From: JACXTP01 sp963827905
GTDB lineage: Archaea > Thermoplasmatota > Thermoplasmata > Methanomassiliicoccales > UBA472
Direction: 5' to 3'
DNA: 64,000 nucleotides
Assembly: GCA_963827905.1 (NCBI GenBank)
Contig: CAWHCB010000001.1
Span: 186,001-250,000 of the forward strand
In this document: positions 37,381-45,777 of the stretch, one piece after another
Layout of the letters: each line of letters begins with the position of its first letter
Numbering within the stretch: position 1 is the first letter of the stretch
The notes under the pieces: generated by a model
Told to the model about the DNA's origin: nothing
What the model saw: the letters and a program-made list of their open reading frames with translations, nothing else
The model's database searches: none
Translations under genes and position numbers: made by a program

Positions 37381-38044
37381 TATCGACCATGGCCTAGCCA
37401 TACTTCGGCAGCTCAGGCACAGCTACCCCGCCAGGGTGGCGGAGGCAGACCTCCTCAGGACGGTCGCGCAGAGCGAGAAGGTCGGGCAGGAATCCCTGAG
37501 ACCGACCTTGACCAAATTGGTGGAGGAGGGCCTTGTTCAGTCCAGCAAGGATGGGGCGGGAGTGACGAGACTGGTGGTCTCGGCGAAGGGCATCTCCATG
37601 CTGGAAGGCCTGGAGCCGCAGACCGATGAGGCTGGGACCATATCGCCCTGGGAGATGGAGTCGAAGCTGATAGCCACATATGACAGCATGAAGACCGACA
37701 TGGAGGCCTTGAAGAAGAACCTGGAGCGCAGCCAGAAAGAGTTCGAGAAGGACGTGTCCGAAATACGCAAATCCATCGCGGACCATGATCAGTTCCTACG
37801 CACATATTTCGTGCGCATCATCGAGTCCATTTCCGTCTTCATCGGCGTATTCGGGATCGTGGTGGTGATGATGGTAAGCACTCTCAAGGATTCTTTGGGC
37901 GGCAATGGTGAGAACACCACAAGCATTGTGGACCTTCAGATCTTTGTGGTCATGCTCCCGCTCCTCCTTGTGCTCACCATCATCCCTACCCTTTACCTGA
38001 TAAAGAAGGTCATACTGCAACCAAATCGTCCTAGCATCAAGTGA
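37370..38044 (+). CDS. Winged-helix/coiled-coil/two-TM protein B (paralogue of A)
   Basis: The 224-residue intact protein repeats the plan of its neighbour. A winged helix (about 5-75, LRPTLTKLVEEGLVQSSKDG) is followed by a coiled coil (ESKLIATYDSMKTDMEALKK), then HDQFLRTYFVRIIESI, closely matching HDQVIRTYFLRVIETF of protein A, and two transmembrane helices. The GTG start overlaps the stop of A by 11 bases, so the two are translationally coupled and may form a heteromer. The ABC-2 exporter genes follow after 70 bp. Confidence 0.65.
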   Translation: MSDDIDHGLAILRQLRHSYPARVAEADLLRTVAQSEKVGQESLRPTLTKLVEEGLVQSSKDGAGVTRLVVSAKGISMLEGLEPQTDEAGTISPWEMESKLIATYDSMKTDMEALKKNLERSQKEFEKDVSEIRKSIADHDQFLRTYFVRIIESISVFIGVFGIVVVMMVSTLKDSLGGNGENTTSIVDLQIFVVMLPLLLVLTIIPTLYLIKKVILQPNRPSIK

Positions 38045-38115
38045 ATTGGTGCGATATCGACCAACAGAAGAACCAATATGGGGCTCTACCATCACCTCCC
38101 GTCAAGGCGTAAGAA

Positions 38116-39039
38116 ATGATCGAGACGGTTGACCTTACCAGGAGGTTCGATGGGTTGGTGGCGGTGGAAGGCCTCAACCTGCGCATCGAGGATGGGGAGG
38201 TGTTCGGGCTGCTCGGACCGAACGGTGCGGGCAAGACCACCACCATCCGCATGCTGTCCGCCCTCATTTCACCGACCTCCGGATCGGCCTTCATCGATGG
38301 CCTGGACGTCTCCCATCGTCAGGACCAGCTGCGCATCAGGTCCATGGTCGGGCTTTTGCCAGAATCCCCCGGCCTCTACGAATCCCTGAGCGCCTGGCAG
38401 AACCTTGAGTTCTATGGCAAGATGTACGGCGTGCCGACCGGCGAAAGGCAGGGCCGCATAAAGCAGCTCCTCACCACCTTGGAACTATGGGATAGAAGGG
38501 ACGATGCCGTGTCCGGCTTCTCCAAGGGCATGAAGCAGAAGATCTCCATCGCCAGAGCGCTGGTGCACGAGCCCCGCTACCTATTCTTGGACGAGCCTAC
38601 CTCCGGACTCGACCCGCAGGCCGCCCTCACCGTTCGCCAGTACATCATGGAGCTGAGGGGGGAGGGCCGGACCATCCTTCTGAACACTCACAACCTTGAC
38701 GACGCCCATCGTCTTTGCGACCGCATCGGCGTCCTGCGCAGCCGTCTTCTCGCCATCGGGTCCCCGGACGAGCTGGCGGACCGTTTCTTCGGACGTACCA
38801 CGGTGGTCCGCATGGTCTCGATCCCGAAGGGCGTCCCTGAGGCCATCCTCAAGGTCCCTGGAGTCCTCTCCTCCGAGCTTAACGGCAACGAGCTGACGCT
38901 CCGCCTTGAGGACCCTTCGGTCCAGAACCCCCTCATCGTGGACCTCATCATCTCCATGGGGGGCAAGGTGGAATACGTGGAGCAGGGCAGGCGCGGGCTG
39001 GAGGATGTATACCTCAAGATAATCGGAGGGGGAGGATGA
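38116..39039 (+). CDS. ABC-2 exporter ATP-binding protein
   Basis: The 307-residue intact ATPase has Walker A GPNGAGKTT (34-42), a Q-loop region (GLLPESPGLYE), the signature SGFSKGMKQK, Walker B YLFLDEPTSGLDP and the H-loop LNTHNLDDAH. A C-terminal ~80-residue domain resembles those of CcmA/NatA-type exporters. It energises the permease encoded by the next gene, whose ATG overlaps this gene's stop (ATGA-type overlap, 4 bp). The substrate is unknown. Confidence 0.9.
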   Translation: MIETVDLTRRFDGLVAVEGLNLRIEDGEVFGLLGPNGAGKTTTIRMLSALISPTSGSAFIDGLDVSHRQDQLRIRSMVGLLPESPGLYESLSAWQNLEFYGKMYGVPTGERQGRIKQLLTTLELWDRRDDAVSGFSKGMKQKISIARALVHEPRYLFLDEPTSGLDPQAALTVRQYIMELRGEGRTILLNTHNLDDAHRLCDRIGVLRSRLLAIGSPDELADRFFGRTTVVRMVSIPKGVPEAILKVPGVLSSELNGNELTLRLEDPSVQNPLIVDLIISMGGKVEYVEQGRRGLEDVYLKIIGGGG

Positions 39040-40070
39040 TCCTGCGCTGGGACCGCGTGGGCATCATCGTGCGGAAGGAGTTCTCCGAGTTCCGACGCAA
39101 CAAGTACATCCTCTATTCCTTGGTGCTGATGCCCATCATCTTCGCCACGGTCCTGCCGGCGATATATCTGATACCGGTCTCCTCCATGTCCGAGGGCCCG
39201 ACCGATGGACCGCTCGACCTGGGGTTGAACCTCTCATCGAGCAGGCAGGGCGAATACCTGTCCGATGTCGTGCTGAGCAATATCTCGTTGGTCGATTGCA
39301 CGGTCCAAAATGCGGTCATCAGCAATTGCCGCTTGGAGAACTGCACCGTGGAAGGTTCCCTGGTGGAGGGGAGCGATATCGTCGGAGGGGGGCTCACTGA
39401 TTCGTTCGTCCAGCAAAGCAACCTCGACGGAACGGACCTGGTGGGCACCACCGTTCAGGACAGTTTCGTCGCTGGTCAGCCGAGCGATACCGAGACCGCC
39501 ATATTGCTGCTGCTGAACATACTGCTCATCTTCTTCATCCTCATCCCCACGGTCATCCCCACCGTGGTGGCGTCGTACACCATCGTGGGTGAGAAGATAA
39601 ATCGCAGCCTCGAACCGTTGCTGGCCACGCCCACCACCGACCTGGAACTGCTGGTGGGCAAGGCCGCCTCCATCTTCATCCCATGCGTGCTCGTCACCTG
39701 GGCGGTGTTCCTGCCTTTCGTGATCATAGTCAACACGATCACCGAGCCGGCCTTGGGCTACAGTCCGATGCCCGATGCCATATGGGTGGCCGGGGTCTTC
39801 CTCCTGTCGCCGATGGTGTGCGGCATGAGCATCCTGAGCAACGTCATCATATCCTCCCGGGTCACCGACGTCCGCTCCGCCCAGCAGCTCGGCTCCCTGG
39901 TGGTGCTGCCCATAGTGGCCTTGTTCCTCATCATGGCCCTGGGGCTCATCCCGCTGACCGCCCTGAACATCGTGGTCCTGGCGCTGGTGGTGCTGATCAT
40001 CGACCTGGCCATGCTCAACCTGGCACGGAGGACCTTCCGCCGCGAGGAGATCCTGGTCAATTGGAAATAG
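39036..40070 (+). CDS. ABC-2 permease with a pentapeptide-like extracellular insert
   Basis: The 344-residue intact protein has an N-terminal elbow helix (VRKEFSEFRRNKYILYSL) and TM1. A ~100-residue loop then carries repeated five-residue units (NISLVDCTVQNAVISNCRLE followed by NCTVEGSLVEGSDI and similar), as in pentapeptide-repeat beta helices. Five further transmembrane helices follow, including the conserved VGEKINRSLEPLLATPTTDLEL coupling region. The loop should face outside the cell. The permease pairs with the ATPase immediately upstream. Confidence 0.82.
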   Translation: MILRWDRVGIIVRKEFSEFRRNKYILYSLVLMPIIFATVLPAIYLIPVSSMSEGPTDGPLDLGLNLSSSRQGEYLSDVVLSNISLVDCTVQNAVISNCRLENCTVEGSLVEGSDIVGGGLTDSFVQQSNLDGTDLVGTTVQDSFVAGQPSDTETAILLLLNILLIFFILIPTVIPTVVASYTIVGEKINRSLEPLLATPTTDLELLVGKAASIFIPCVLVTWAVFLPFVIIVNTITEPALGYSPMPDAIWVAGVFLLSPMVCGMSILSNVIISSRVTDVRSAQQLGSLVVLPIVALFLIMALGLIPLTALNIVVLALVVLIIDLAMLNLARRTFRREEILVNWK

Positions 40071-40073
40071 GCC

Positions 40074-41321
40074 TCAGTCCCGCCGCATCTCGACGGAACG
40101 GGCATGGGCGTCCAGCCCTTCCGCCCGGGCCAGACGCTCCACCGTGGCCCCGATCCGTTCCAGTCCGTTGCGGTCTATCATCTGGATCGAGCTGCGCTTG
40201 CAGAAATGGTGCACGTCCAGGCCAGAATAGACCCGGGCATAGCCGGCGGTCGGAAGGACGTGGTTGGTGCCCGAGGCGTAGTCCCCGCAGGCCACCGCGG
40301 CGTACTTGCCGATGAAGATCGAACCGGCGTTGTGAACGGAGTTCAATGCCAGCAGCTCATTGGTCATCTGGATGGAAAGGTGCTCGGGGGCGACCCGGTC
40401 GATCACCGCCGCCGCCTCGGCCAGGTCCGGGACGATGACATACCCCGCATTGCCCAATGAGCGTTCCAGTATGGCACCGCGCTGCGATGAGCCCAGCTGC
40501 CGCTCGATCTGCGCCCCCACCTTGGACGGGAGCGAAGGGTCGGTGCTGACCAGCAGGCAGGCGGCGTTGGGGTCGTGCTCCGCCTGGGCGATGATATCGG
40601 CGGCGATGAAGGAGGCGTCGGCGCTGGAATCGGCCATGATGGCGATCTCGCTCGGTCCGGCCGGGAAATCGATGTCCACCGCGTCGCGCAACATCATCTT
40701 GGCCGCCGTCACATAGACGTTGCCTGGGCCGACGATCTTGTCCACCTTCCCCACCGTCTCCGTGCCGAGGGCCATGGCCGCTATGGCCTGGGCCCCCCCG
40801 ATCTGATAGACCTCGTCCACCCCGGCCACCTGCATGGCCACCAGGGTGAGGGCGTTGACCGGGGGCGGGGTGCAGCAGATGACCTTCCTCACCCCGGCCA
40901 CCTTCGCCGGTATGGCGCACATCAGCACGGTGGATGGATAGGCCGCCCGACCGCCGGGGACATAGGCCCCGATGCTCGCCAATGGCGTCGTCTTGACCCC
41001 CAATATGATGCCTGGCTCCACCTCTTGGAACCACAGGCCATGGGACTGCTGCATGCGGTGGAAGCGGCGGATGTTCTCGGCCGCCCGTTCCAGCTCGCGG
41101 ACCAGCTCCTCAGGCACGCTCTCTCGCGCCAACTTGAACTGTCCCTCGCTGACCCGGAGCGAGTCCAGCTTGACCTTGTCGAAACGCTCGGTCAGCTCGA
41201 AAAGGGCCTTGTCGCCGTCATGGCGGACACGATCCACGATATCCTGCACCGCGCCCTGAACGTTGGCCAAGCTGGCCTGGCGTCCCTTCATCCACTTCTC
41301 GAGGTCGACCGGTCCGAACAT
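40074..41321 (-). CDS. hisD: Histidinol dehydrogenase
   Basis: HisD oxidises L-histidinol to L-histidine with two NAD+ and a zinc ion. The 415-residue intact protein shows GAYVPGGRAAYPSTVLM, GGAQAIAAMALGTETV, KIVGPGNVYVTAAK, the zinc/catalytic region DFPAGPSEIAI with QAEHDPNA, RVAPEHLSI, DYASGTNHVLPT and VHHFCKRSS. It is downstream of the two thioredoxin genes on the same strand with a 38-bp gap. No other his gene is in the window. Confidence 0.95.
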   Translation of the reverse strand: MFGPVDLEKWMKGRQASLANVQGAVQDIVDRVRHDGDKALFELTERFDKVKLDSLRVSEGQFKLARESVPEELVRELERAAENIRRFHRMQQSHGLWFQEVEPGIILGVKTTPLASIGAYVPGGRAAYPSTVLMCAIPAKVAGVRKVICCTPPPVNALTLVAMQVAGVDEVYQIGGAQAIAAMALGTETVGKVDKIVGPGNVYVTAAKMMLRDAVDIDFPAGPSEIAIMADSSADASFIAADIIAQAEHDPNAACLLVSTDPSLPSKVGAQIERQLGSSQRGAILERSLGNAGYVIVPDLAEAAAVIDRVAPEHLSIQMTNELLALNSVHNAGSIFIGKYAAVACGDYASGTNHVLPTAGYARVYSGLDVHHFCKRSSIQMIDRNGLERIGATVERLARAEGLDAHARSVEMRRD

Positions 41322-41359
41322 GCCCAGGTCATTGGCCAGGCCGTTAATCTAGATTTTCC

Positions 41360-41743
41360 CTAGCCGTAGCCGTCCATGTCGTAGGACGGCCTCTTCTTCC
41401 GAGGGCAGGCGGTGTTGTACTTGATGGAATCGCGGATGGTGTTGCGCAACAGCGTGGCCGAGGTCAGGCCCACCACCTCGCCCACCTTGCCCTCGCGGCA
41501 GAAGAACATGAAGGTGGGTGTGCCCGTGACCCCCAGCCTCTGCGCCATCTGGACGTTCCCATCGGTGTTGATGCGGACGAACGTCGCCTCCTGCTCCAGC
41601 TCTTGGGCCACTTGCTCGTACGCCGGTGCGACGTCCTTGCATATCGAGCAACTTGGCGACCAGAACTCGACCACCACCACCTTGTCGGTGCGTTTCATCA
41701 GATCGTTGAAGAGCGCCTCGTTGATGTCCTTGATCATGCTCAT
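41360..41743 (-). CDS. Thioredoxin-like protein with CSIC active site
   Basis: The 127-residue intact protein has a thioredoxin fold with VVVEFWSPSCSICKDVAP (Cys32 and Cys35) and the cis-Pro loop GVTGTPTFMFF. The active site is CSIC in place of the usual CGPC, and a ~20-residue extension with an extra Cys (TACPRKKRPSYD) ends the protein. It should act as a cytoplasmic disulfide reductase. It lies 3 bp downstream of a second thioredoxin gene and upstream of hisD. Confidence 0.85.
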   Translation of the reverse strand: MSMIKDINEALFNDLMKRTDKVVVVEFWSPSCSICKDVAPAYEQVAQELEQEATFVRINTDGNVQMAQRLGVTGTPTFMFFCREGKVGEVVGLTSATLLRNTIRDSIKYNTACPRKKRPSYDMDGYG

Positions 41744-41746
41744 ACC

Positions 41747-42108
41747 TCAACCGAAATGGATGGAGACATGGTGCTCCAGCTCCATCTGCGACATCTCACC
41801 TTCCAACGATGCCACCTTTGCTCCGTCCTTGAAGAAGAGGAAGGTCGGGGCGGACGAGACCTCGTAACGCTGTGCGGTCTTCGGCTGCGCCCTGCCCTCG
41901 ATCCGGGCGAAGGCCGCCCTCTGCGAGGAGGCCTCGGCCACCCGTTCGTATATCGGCGCCATGCGCATGACAATGGGGGCAGGTGCCCAGATAGACCTCG
42001 ACCACCGCCCTGCTCGTTCTCTGCCAGGAAAGCATCGAACGCCTCGTCGGTCAGTTCCTTGACCGAGCCCTCAGGCTTCTCCTTCCTGAACCACTTCCAG
42101 ATGGACAC
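41747..42108 (-). CDS. Thioredoxin-like protein with CPHC active site (frame-disrupted)
   Basis: Three frames combine into one thioredoxin: MSIWKWFRKEKPEGSVKELT, then AVVEVYLGTCPHCHA with a CPHC active site, then MAPIYERVAEASSQRAAFARIEG and the cis-Pro loop EVSSAPTFLFFKDG. Frame changes are near 42020 and 41965. A short N-terminal extension precedes the fold. It is paired with the CSIC thioredoxin downstream. Confidence 0.78.
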
Positions 42109-42153
42109 CGTTATCCGATGTCATAAGTCAAGTCGACCGGATAAATAGGTTGC

Positions 42154-42468
42154 TCAGCCCGGCAGTGAGAAGATGCGCTGCAAGACCGCCTCGACCTGGT
42201 CCCAGTCGCCGCACTCCAGCGTGTCGGTCCCGGCGCTGACCGGGTTGTCGGAGGTGATCTCCCAACAATGCTCCGGAGCGGGGGATTCGAAATGGAGGAC
42301 GAACATGCGGTATTGGCCCACCCTCCCGTTCTCCTTCCGGCCAGATACCACCGAGGCGCCATAGTCGTTGGGGAAGCGGTAGATCTTGTGCACCCGGTCC
42401 CCCTCCATGCACCCGCAGACGCATTTGGCGTTGAGGTCTATCTCGTAGCGTGCGAACTTGTCGGTCAT
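42154..42468 (-). CDS. Small protein of unknown function with CxCxC motif
   Basis: The 104-residue intact protein has a CVCGC motif near residue 17 and an otherwise beta-rich sequence (DRVHKIYRFPNDYGASVVSG, RVGQYRMFVLHFE), plus a Cys-containing C-terminal part. The Cys cluster could bind metal, but no family is recognised. It is the second gene of a minus-strand run ending in the two thioredoxins and hisD, with 9 bp to the gene upstream. Confidence 0.5.
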   Translation of the reverse strand: MTDKFARYEIDLNAKCVCGCMEGDRVHKIYRFPNDYGASVVSGRKENGRVGQYRMFVLHFESPAPEHCWEITSDNPVSAGTDTLECGDWDQVEAVLQRIFSLPG

Positions 42469-42477
42469 CGCCCCGCC

Positions 42478-43176
42478 TCAGAAGTTCCTCTGGGTCTTGG
42501 GGATGGGCACCTTGGCCCAGAGCTTGACGTTGCCACAACCCTCGGCCCGGAAGGACTTGAGCTTGAACTCGAGGTCCAGCTCCCTGGCCCGGGCCCATTC
42601 GTAGATGAACTCCCTGGCGCTCTCGGCGTTGATCACCACCGCCTCGAAGAACATGTCCATGACCTCCTTGGAGGGCACCTGGCCCAGGTGGTCGCTGCGC
42701 ATCCTCACGTCATAGAAGGTGAGGTTGTGGATCTGGGCATCAAGGCCCTTGCTGCCCTGCCCGAACTCCTTCTTGAACATATCGAAGTCCAGGTTGGAGG
42801 GGGGATGCCCCATCACCTTCTTGAAGAGCATGAACATGGCCTCGGACTTGCTCAGCTCGGTCATTATGTTGCCCAACGCCTTCTCGCTCCTCGCCTTCCC
42901 ATAGAAACCAGGCACGGTCACGAACGGGTCCTTGTGGGTCACGGCCCGCTCGCAATCCTTCATGACCTCCATGAGCTTGGCCATCTCGTCGAACATCACC
43001 ATCAGGGTCAGGTAGCGCAACCTCTCCTTGCCCAGGTAATCGCCTTGCGATGACAGCAAGCGATAGGAGTTGGCGTACTCCAGGATATGGGTGGTCAGTT
43101 CCAACGACATCAGGTGGGCGTCGTCCACGCCCATGACCAGGTCTTCGTCCTTCATCGGGGTTTGATGGTGGGTCAT
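42478..43176 (-). CDS. Alpha-helical protein of unknown function
   Basis: The 232-residue intact protein is mostly helical (LMSLELTTHILEYANSYRLL, RYLTLMVMFDEMAKLMEVMKD) with no membrane segment. The YLTLMVMFDEMAKLM helix recalls the E-x-GK helix of AbiV/HEPN-like proteins, but key residues are not clearly present, so I leave it unassigned. It is the first gene of the minus-strand run leading to the CxCxC protein, the thioredoxins and hisD. Confidence 0.45.
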   Translation of the reverse strand: MTHHQTPMKDEDLVMGVDDAHLMSLELTTHILEYANSYRLLSSQGDYLGKERLRYLTLMVMFDEMAKLMEVMKDCERAVTHKDPFVTVPGFYGKARSEKALGNIMTELSKSEAMFMLFKKVMGHPPSNLDFDMFKKEFGQGSKGLDAQIHNLTFYDVRMRSDHLGQVPSKEVMDMFFEAVVINAESAREFIYEWARARELDLEFKLKSFRAEGCGNVKLWAKVPIPKTQRNF

Positions 43177-43239
43177 CCGATAAAAGGCTTTCTTGATGAC
43201 CCTAGAAAGGAATGGAGGAAAAATTGGAACGGGTCATCG

Positions 43240-43509
43240 TCAGATGCGTTCTTTGTACTCTTCCAACAATGCGCGCGAATACTCCTTCTCCACGCTCGCC
43301 GGCACGAAGTCCCGGTCCTTGACGCGCTGCAACAGCTCCCTGCTGATCTCGGCGTCGTCGCTCAGATTGAGGGCGATGACCTCGTTCATGATGTTGTCGA
43401 GCTCGGCGATGCCCACCTCCCTTCCGTTGATCTTCAACTTCGGGGTCTCGTCGATGACCAGCTCGTCCCCGCACTTCCTGCACTCCTTTTTCTTCTTCTC
43501 CTCTGCCAT
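43240..43509 (-). CDS. Small CxxC protein conserved in methanogen relatives
   Basis: The 89-residue intact protein starts with one CxxC (ECRKCGDELVIDE), then KLKINGREVGIAELDNIMNEV, the NLSDDAEISRELLQRVK helix and a C-terminal helix EYSRALLEEYKE. This pattern matches small proteins annotated in methanogen genomes as NAC-type transcription factors, a name I treat as unproven. Four ligands would require dimerisation or other residues. It stands alone between the unknown helical gene and marC. Confidence 0.6.
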   Translation of the reverse strand: MAEEKKKKECRKCGDELVIDETPKLKINGREVGIAELDNIMNEVIALNLSDDAEISRELLQRVKDRDFVPASVEKEYSRALLEEYKERI

Positions 43510-43598
43510 GCCTCGTTCACCTAGCGATCGAGGACGGTACTCGTAGCTGGCGATTTATAGCATTTTCGCTGCCCTTCCTCATTACGACGAAGGATGAC

Positions 43599-44211
43599 CT
43601 AACCGAGCAGCAGCTGGATGAGCGCCGTCATGTTCTGCTCTATGTATTGCATCGAGCCGCTGAGGATGTATTCCACGGCCAAGGCGGCGATCAACAGACC
43701 GATGATGCGGGAGACGATCTCGATGGTGTTCTTGCCCAGCTTCTTGACGATGTAGACGGAGTTGTGCAAGGGCCAGCCAGGTGACCAAGAGGGCGAAACC
43801 GCCGGCGAGGAGCACGGTGATCACATCGTACTGGTCCACCAGCAATATGGCGGTGGCGATCACACCTGGACCGGTGAGTATGGGCGTGGCGATGACCACC
43901 CAGGCCACCTCCTCGTTCTTGTGCTTGCTCAGCTCGATGCCGAAGATGACCTCGACGGCCATCATCATCAGCACCAGGCCACCGGCCACCTTGAAGCTGG
44001 AGATGGAGATGCTGAAAAGGTCTAGGATCTGCTGCCCGAAGATGGCGAAGATGACGAAGAGCAAGGCGGCCACGAAGCAGGCGCGGTTGGCGCTCTTTAT
44101 CATCTGCGCCTTGTCCTGGTCCTTGGTCAGGCCGATGAAGATGGGCAGGCTGGCGAAGGGGTCGAAGATGAAGAACAGCACGACCGCTGATGCCACCAAG
44201 CCTTCCAACAT
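43599..44211 (-). CDS. MarC family integral membrane protein (frame-disrupted)
   Basis: The product has six helices in the MarC/UPF0056 pattern: VLFFIFDPFASLPIFIGLT, RACFVAALLFVIFAIFG, FKVAGGLVLMMMAVEVIFG, VIATPILTGPGVIATAILL and LLAGGFALLVTWLAL. After a shift near 43765 comes a helix before IEIVSRIIGLLIAALAVEYI. The family is membrane-bound and of unclear role, with no proven antibiotic-export function. The frame-corrected stop is at 43599-43601. Confidence 0.82.
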
Positions 44212-44343
44212 GATGTGGGGAACCGCCCACCGGGATATAACCGTTTTCGAGGCCTGTCAGTGGTGCAATGGACCTATGGAGGAAATCGAGAGGAGGTTGG
44301 ACCGGTCCCTGCCCCGGCCTGGCTTTTGAAGCTGAAAAATGGT

Positions 44344-44568
44344 TCAGAGATCGGTCTTCGCCAAGAAGTAGGAGGACGCGTTGCCCTTGGTCTTCTTCTT
44401 GACGATGCCCTTCTTCTCCAGGTCCTGCAGTGCGTTCATGCACTGGGCCTTGGGTAGGGTGGAGAGGGATGTGGCCTTCTCAGCGGTTATGGACTTGTCC
44501 TCGCTGATGGCGCCAGCCTTCTTCATGGCCTTGAACAGCTTTTCAGCCTGAGCTGATATCTCTGGCAT
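44344..44568 (-). CDS. Small winged-helix protein
   Basis: The 74-residue intact protein is a single winged helix: EKLFKAMKKAGAISEDKSITAE, then the recognition helix KAQCMNALQDLEKKGIVKKK, then a short wing (GNASSYFLAK). It may bind DNA as a dimer. Its divergent neighbour encodes ferredoxin:thioredoxin reductase, and two TATA-like tracts (near 44590 and 44690) lie in the 160-bp gap. A regulatory link is possible but unproven. Confidence 0.65.
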   Translation of the reverse strand: MPEISAQAEKLFKAMKKAGAISEDKSITAEKATSLSTLPKAQCMNALQDLEKKGIVKKKTKGNASSYFLAKTDL

Positions 44569-44727
44569 AGATTAGGCGGATTAATCGATATAAGATATAT
44601 TTATCGGTCCCAATGGCGCATCTGGCCGTGACACACCTTGACATTCCAGGGCGGCCCTCAGCGCCACGCGACCTTCACTTAAATCTATATCGTGGCGGTT
44701 ATCATTAAGACCAATAAGGTGACCTGA

Positions 44728-45168
44728 ATGGGAAAGAGACTTTGGCGCTGCCACGTGTGCAACGACCTCCATTATGGCATAAACCCTCCTGAGGTGTGCC
44801 CCACCTGCGGAGCGAAGCGGGCCTTCATGCTGATCGACCATGACGAAGCCCTCCGCATCATCGGTACTGAAGGGGGCGAGATCGCCACCCAGGAGGCGGT
44901 GATCGAGGTCTGGAGGAGGTTCGGGGAGCAGAGCCCCGAGTTCAAGATGACGGACAAGGGGGACGAGGTGGAGCTGCTCTCCAAGGGCGTCCTGGAGAAC
45001 CGCGCCAACAAAGGTCTAAAGTACTGCCCCTGCCGCATACCCACCGGCGATTTCCAGAAGGACCTGAACCTGATATGCCCATGCAATTTCCTCAGGCAGA
45101 ACGCCTACAAGGAGACGGGGGAATGCTGGTGCGGTCTCTTCGTCAAACGCCATAAGGAGGTGCCGTGA
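44728..45168 (+). CDS. Rubredoxin-fused ferredoxin:thioredoxin reductase catalytic subunit
   Basis: An N-terminal rubredoxin-like domain (CHVCNDLHYG...CPTCGAK, Cys8, 11, 24, 27) is fused to an FTR-beta catalytic domain with the three motifs CPC, CPC and CWC. The latter hold a [4Fe-4S] cluster and a redox disulfide. The enzyme should pass electrons from ferredoxin or the rubredoxin domain to thioredoxin. A thioredoxin-like gene follows with overlapping stop and start (TGATG) after a perfect AAGGAGGTG, making it the likely partner. The gene is intact. Confidence 0.88.
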   Translation: MGKRLWRCHVCNDLHYGINPPEVCPTCGAKRAFMLIDHDEALRIIGTEGGEIATQEAVIEVWRRFGEQSPEFKMTDKGDEVELLSKGVLENRANKGLKYCPCRIPTGDFQKDLNLICPCNFLRQNAYKETGECWCGLFVKRHKEVP

Positions 45169-45465
45169 TGGCAGAGGTAGGACAGAGGATTGATCTGGTT
45201 CCATGGAAGGGAGTGCCCGCATTGCAGACAGCTCAAGCCAGTGGTCGATCAGTTCGAGGCTGAGACCGGCATCATCTTGGACAAGCTGGAGGTCTGGCAC
45301 GACCAGGAGAACCAGAAGCTGATGCAGAGGTACGGCGATGTCATCTCCGATGCCTGCGGCGGGGACCTGGGCGTTCCGGCCTTCTACAACGAAAGGACGG
45401 GAAAGGCCATCTGCGGCGCCCGCATCAACATGGACAAGCTCAAGGCCTGGGCCGAGGTCAAGTAG
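45168..45465 (+). CDS. Thioredoxin-like protein with CPHC active site, FTR partner
   Basis: After MAEVGQR the frame shifts near 45185 into IWFHGRECPHCRQLKPVVDQFE, a thioredoxin fold with CPHC, followed by GVPAFYNERTG (cis-Pro loop). The total is about 98 residues. Its start codon overlaps the FTR stop, and AAGGAGGTG at 45154-45162 marks strong translation. It is probably reduced by FTR. The following lplB gene begins directly at its stop codon. Confidence 0.82.
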
Positions 45466-45777
45466 ATGGAGCGATCCCCCTATCGCATGGCCGAGCGCAA
45501 GGTGAAGGGCGGCAAGCTCGTGCGCGTCAAGGCCGCTGTGCAAGGGGGGATGTTGGCAGAGGTCCGCATCGAAGGTGACTTCTTCGTGCACCCGGAGGAG
45601 GGACTGGCCAAGATGGAGGTCGCCCTGAAGGGATTGAACACATCGGGCATTCTCCAGAGCGCTGAGAACGCCCTGATCGAGACCATGGCGAGGGAGGGGT
45701 TGACGGTCATCGGCTTCACCCCTAGGGACGTGGCCGAGCTTTTGGAGGAGATATGCTCCGGGACAGATGGCGCCTGA
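45466..45777 (+). CDS. lplB: Lipoate-protein ligase accessory subunit (LplB, C-terminal domain protein)
   Basis: The 103-residue product corresponds to the C-terminal domain of lipoate-protein ligase A (KVKGGKLVRVKAAVQGGMLAE, then IEGDFFVHPEEGLAKMEVAL). In Thermoplasma acidophilum this domain is a separate protein required for lipoate adenylation by LplA. The ATG abuts the thioredoxin stop, and its 3' end overlaps the lplA start by 25 bp, so the two subunits are co-translated. Confidence 0.88.
   Translation: MERSPYRMAERKVKGGKLVRVKAAVQGGMLAEVRIEGDFFVHPEEGLAKMEVALKGLNTSGILQSAENALIETMAREGLTVIGFTPRDVAELLEEICSGTDGA

Noticed and set aside
42478..43176. AbiV-type abortive-infection protein
   Set aside because: One helix looks similar, but the family's conserved acidic and Gly-Lys positions are not convincingly present, and the neighbours are housekeeping genes.
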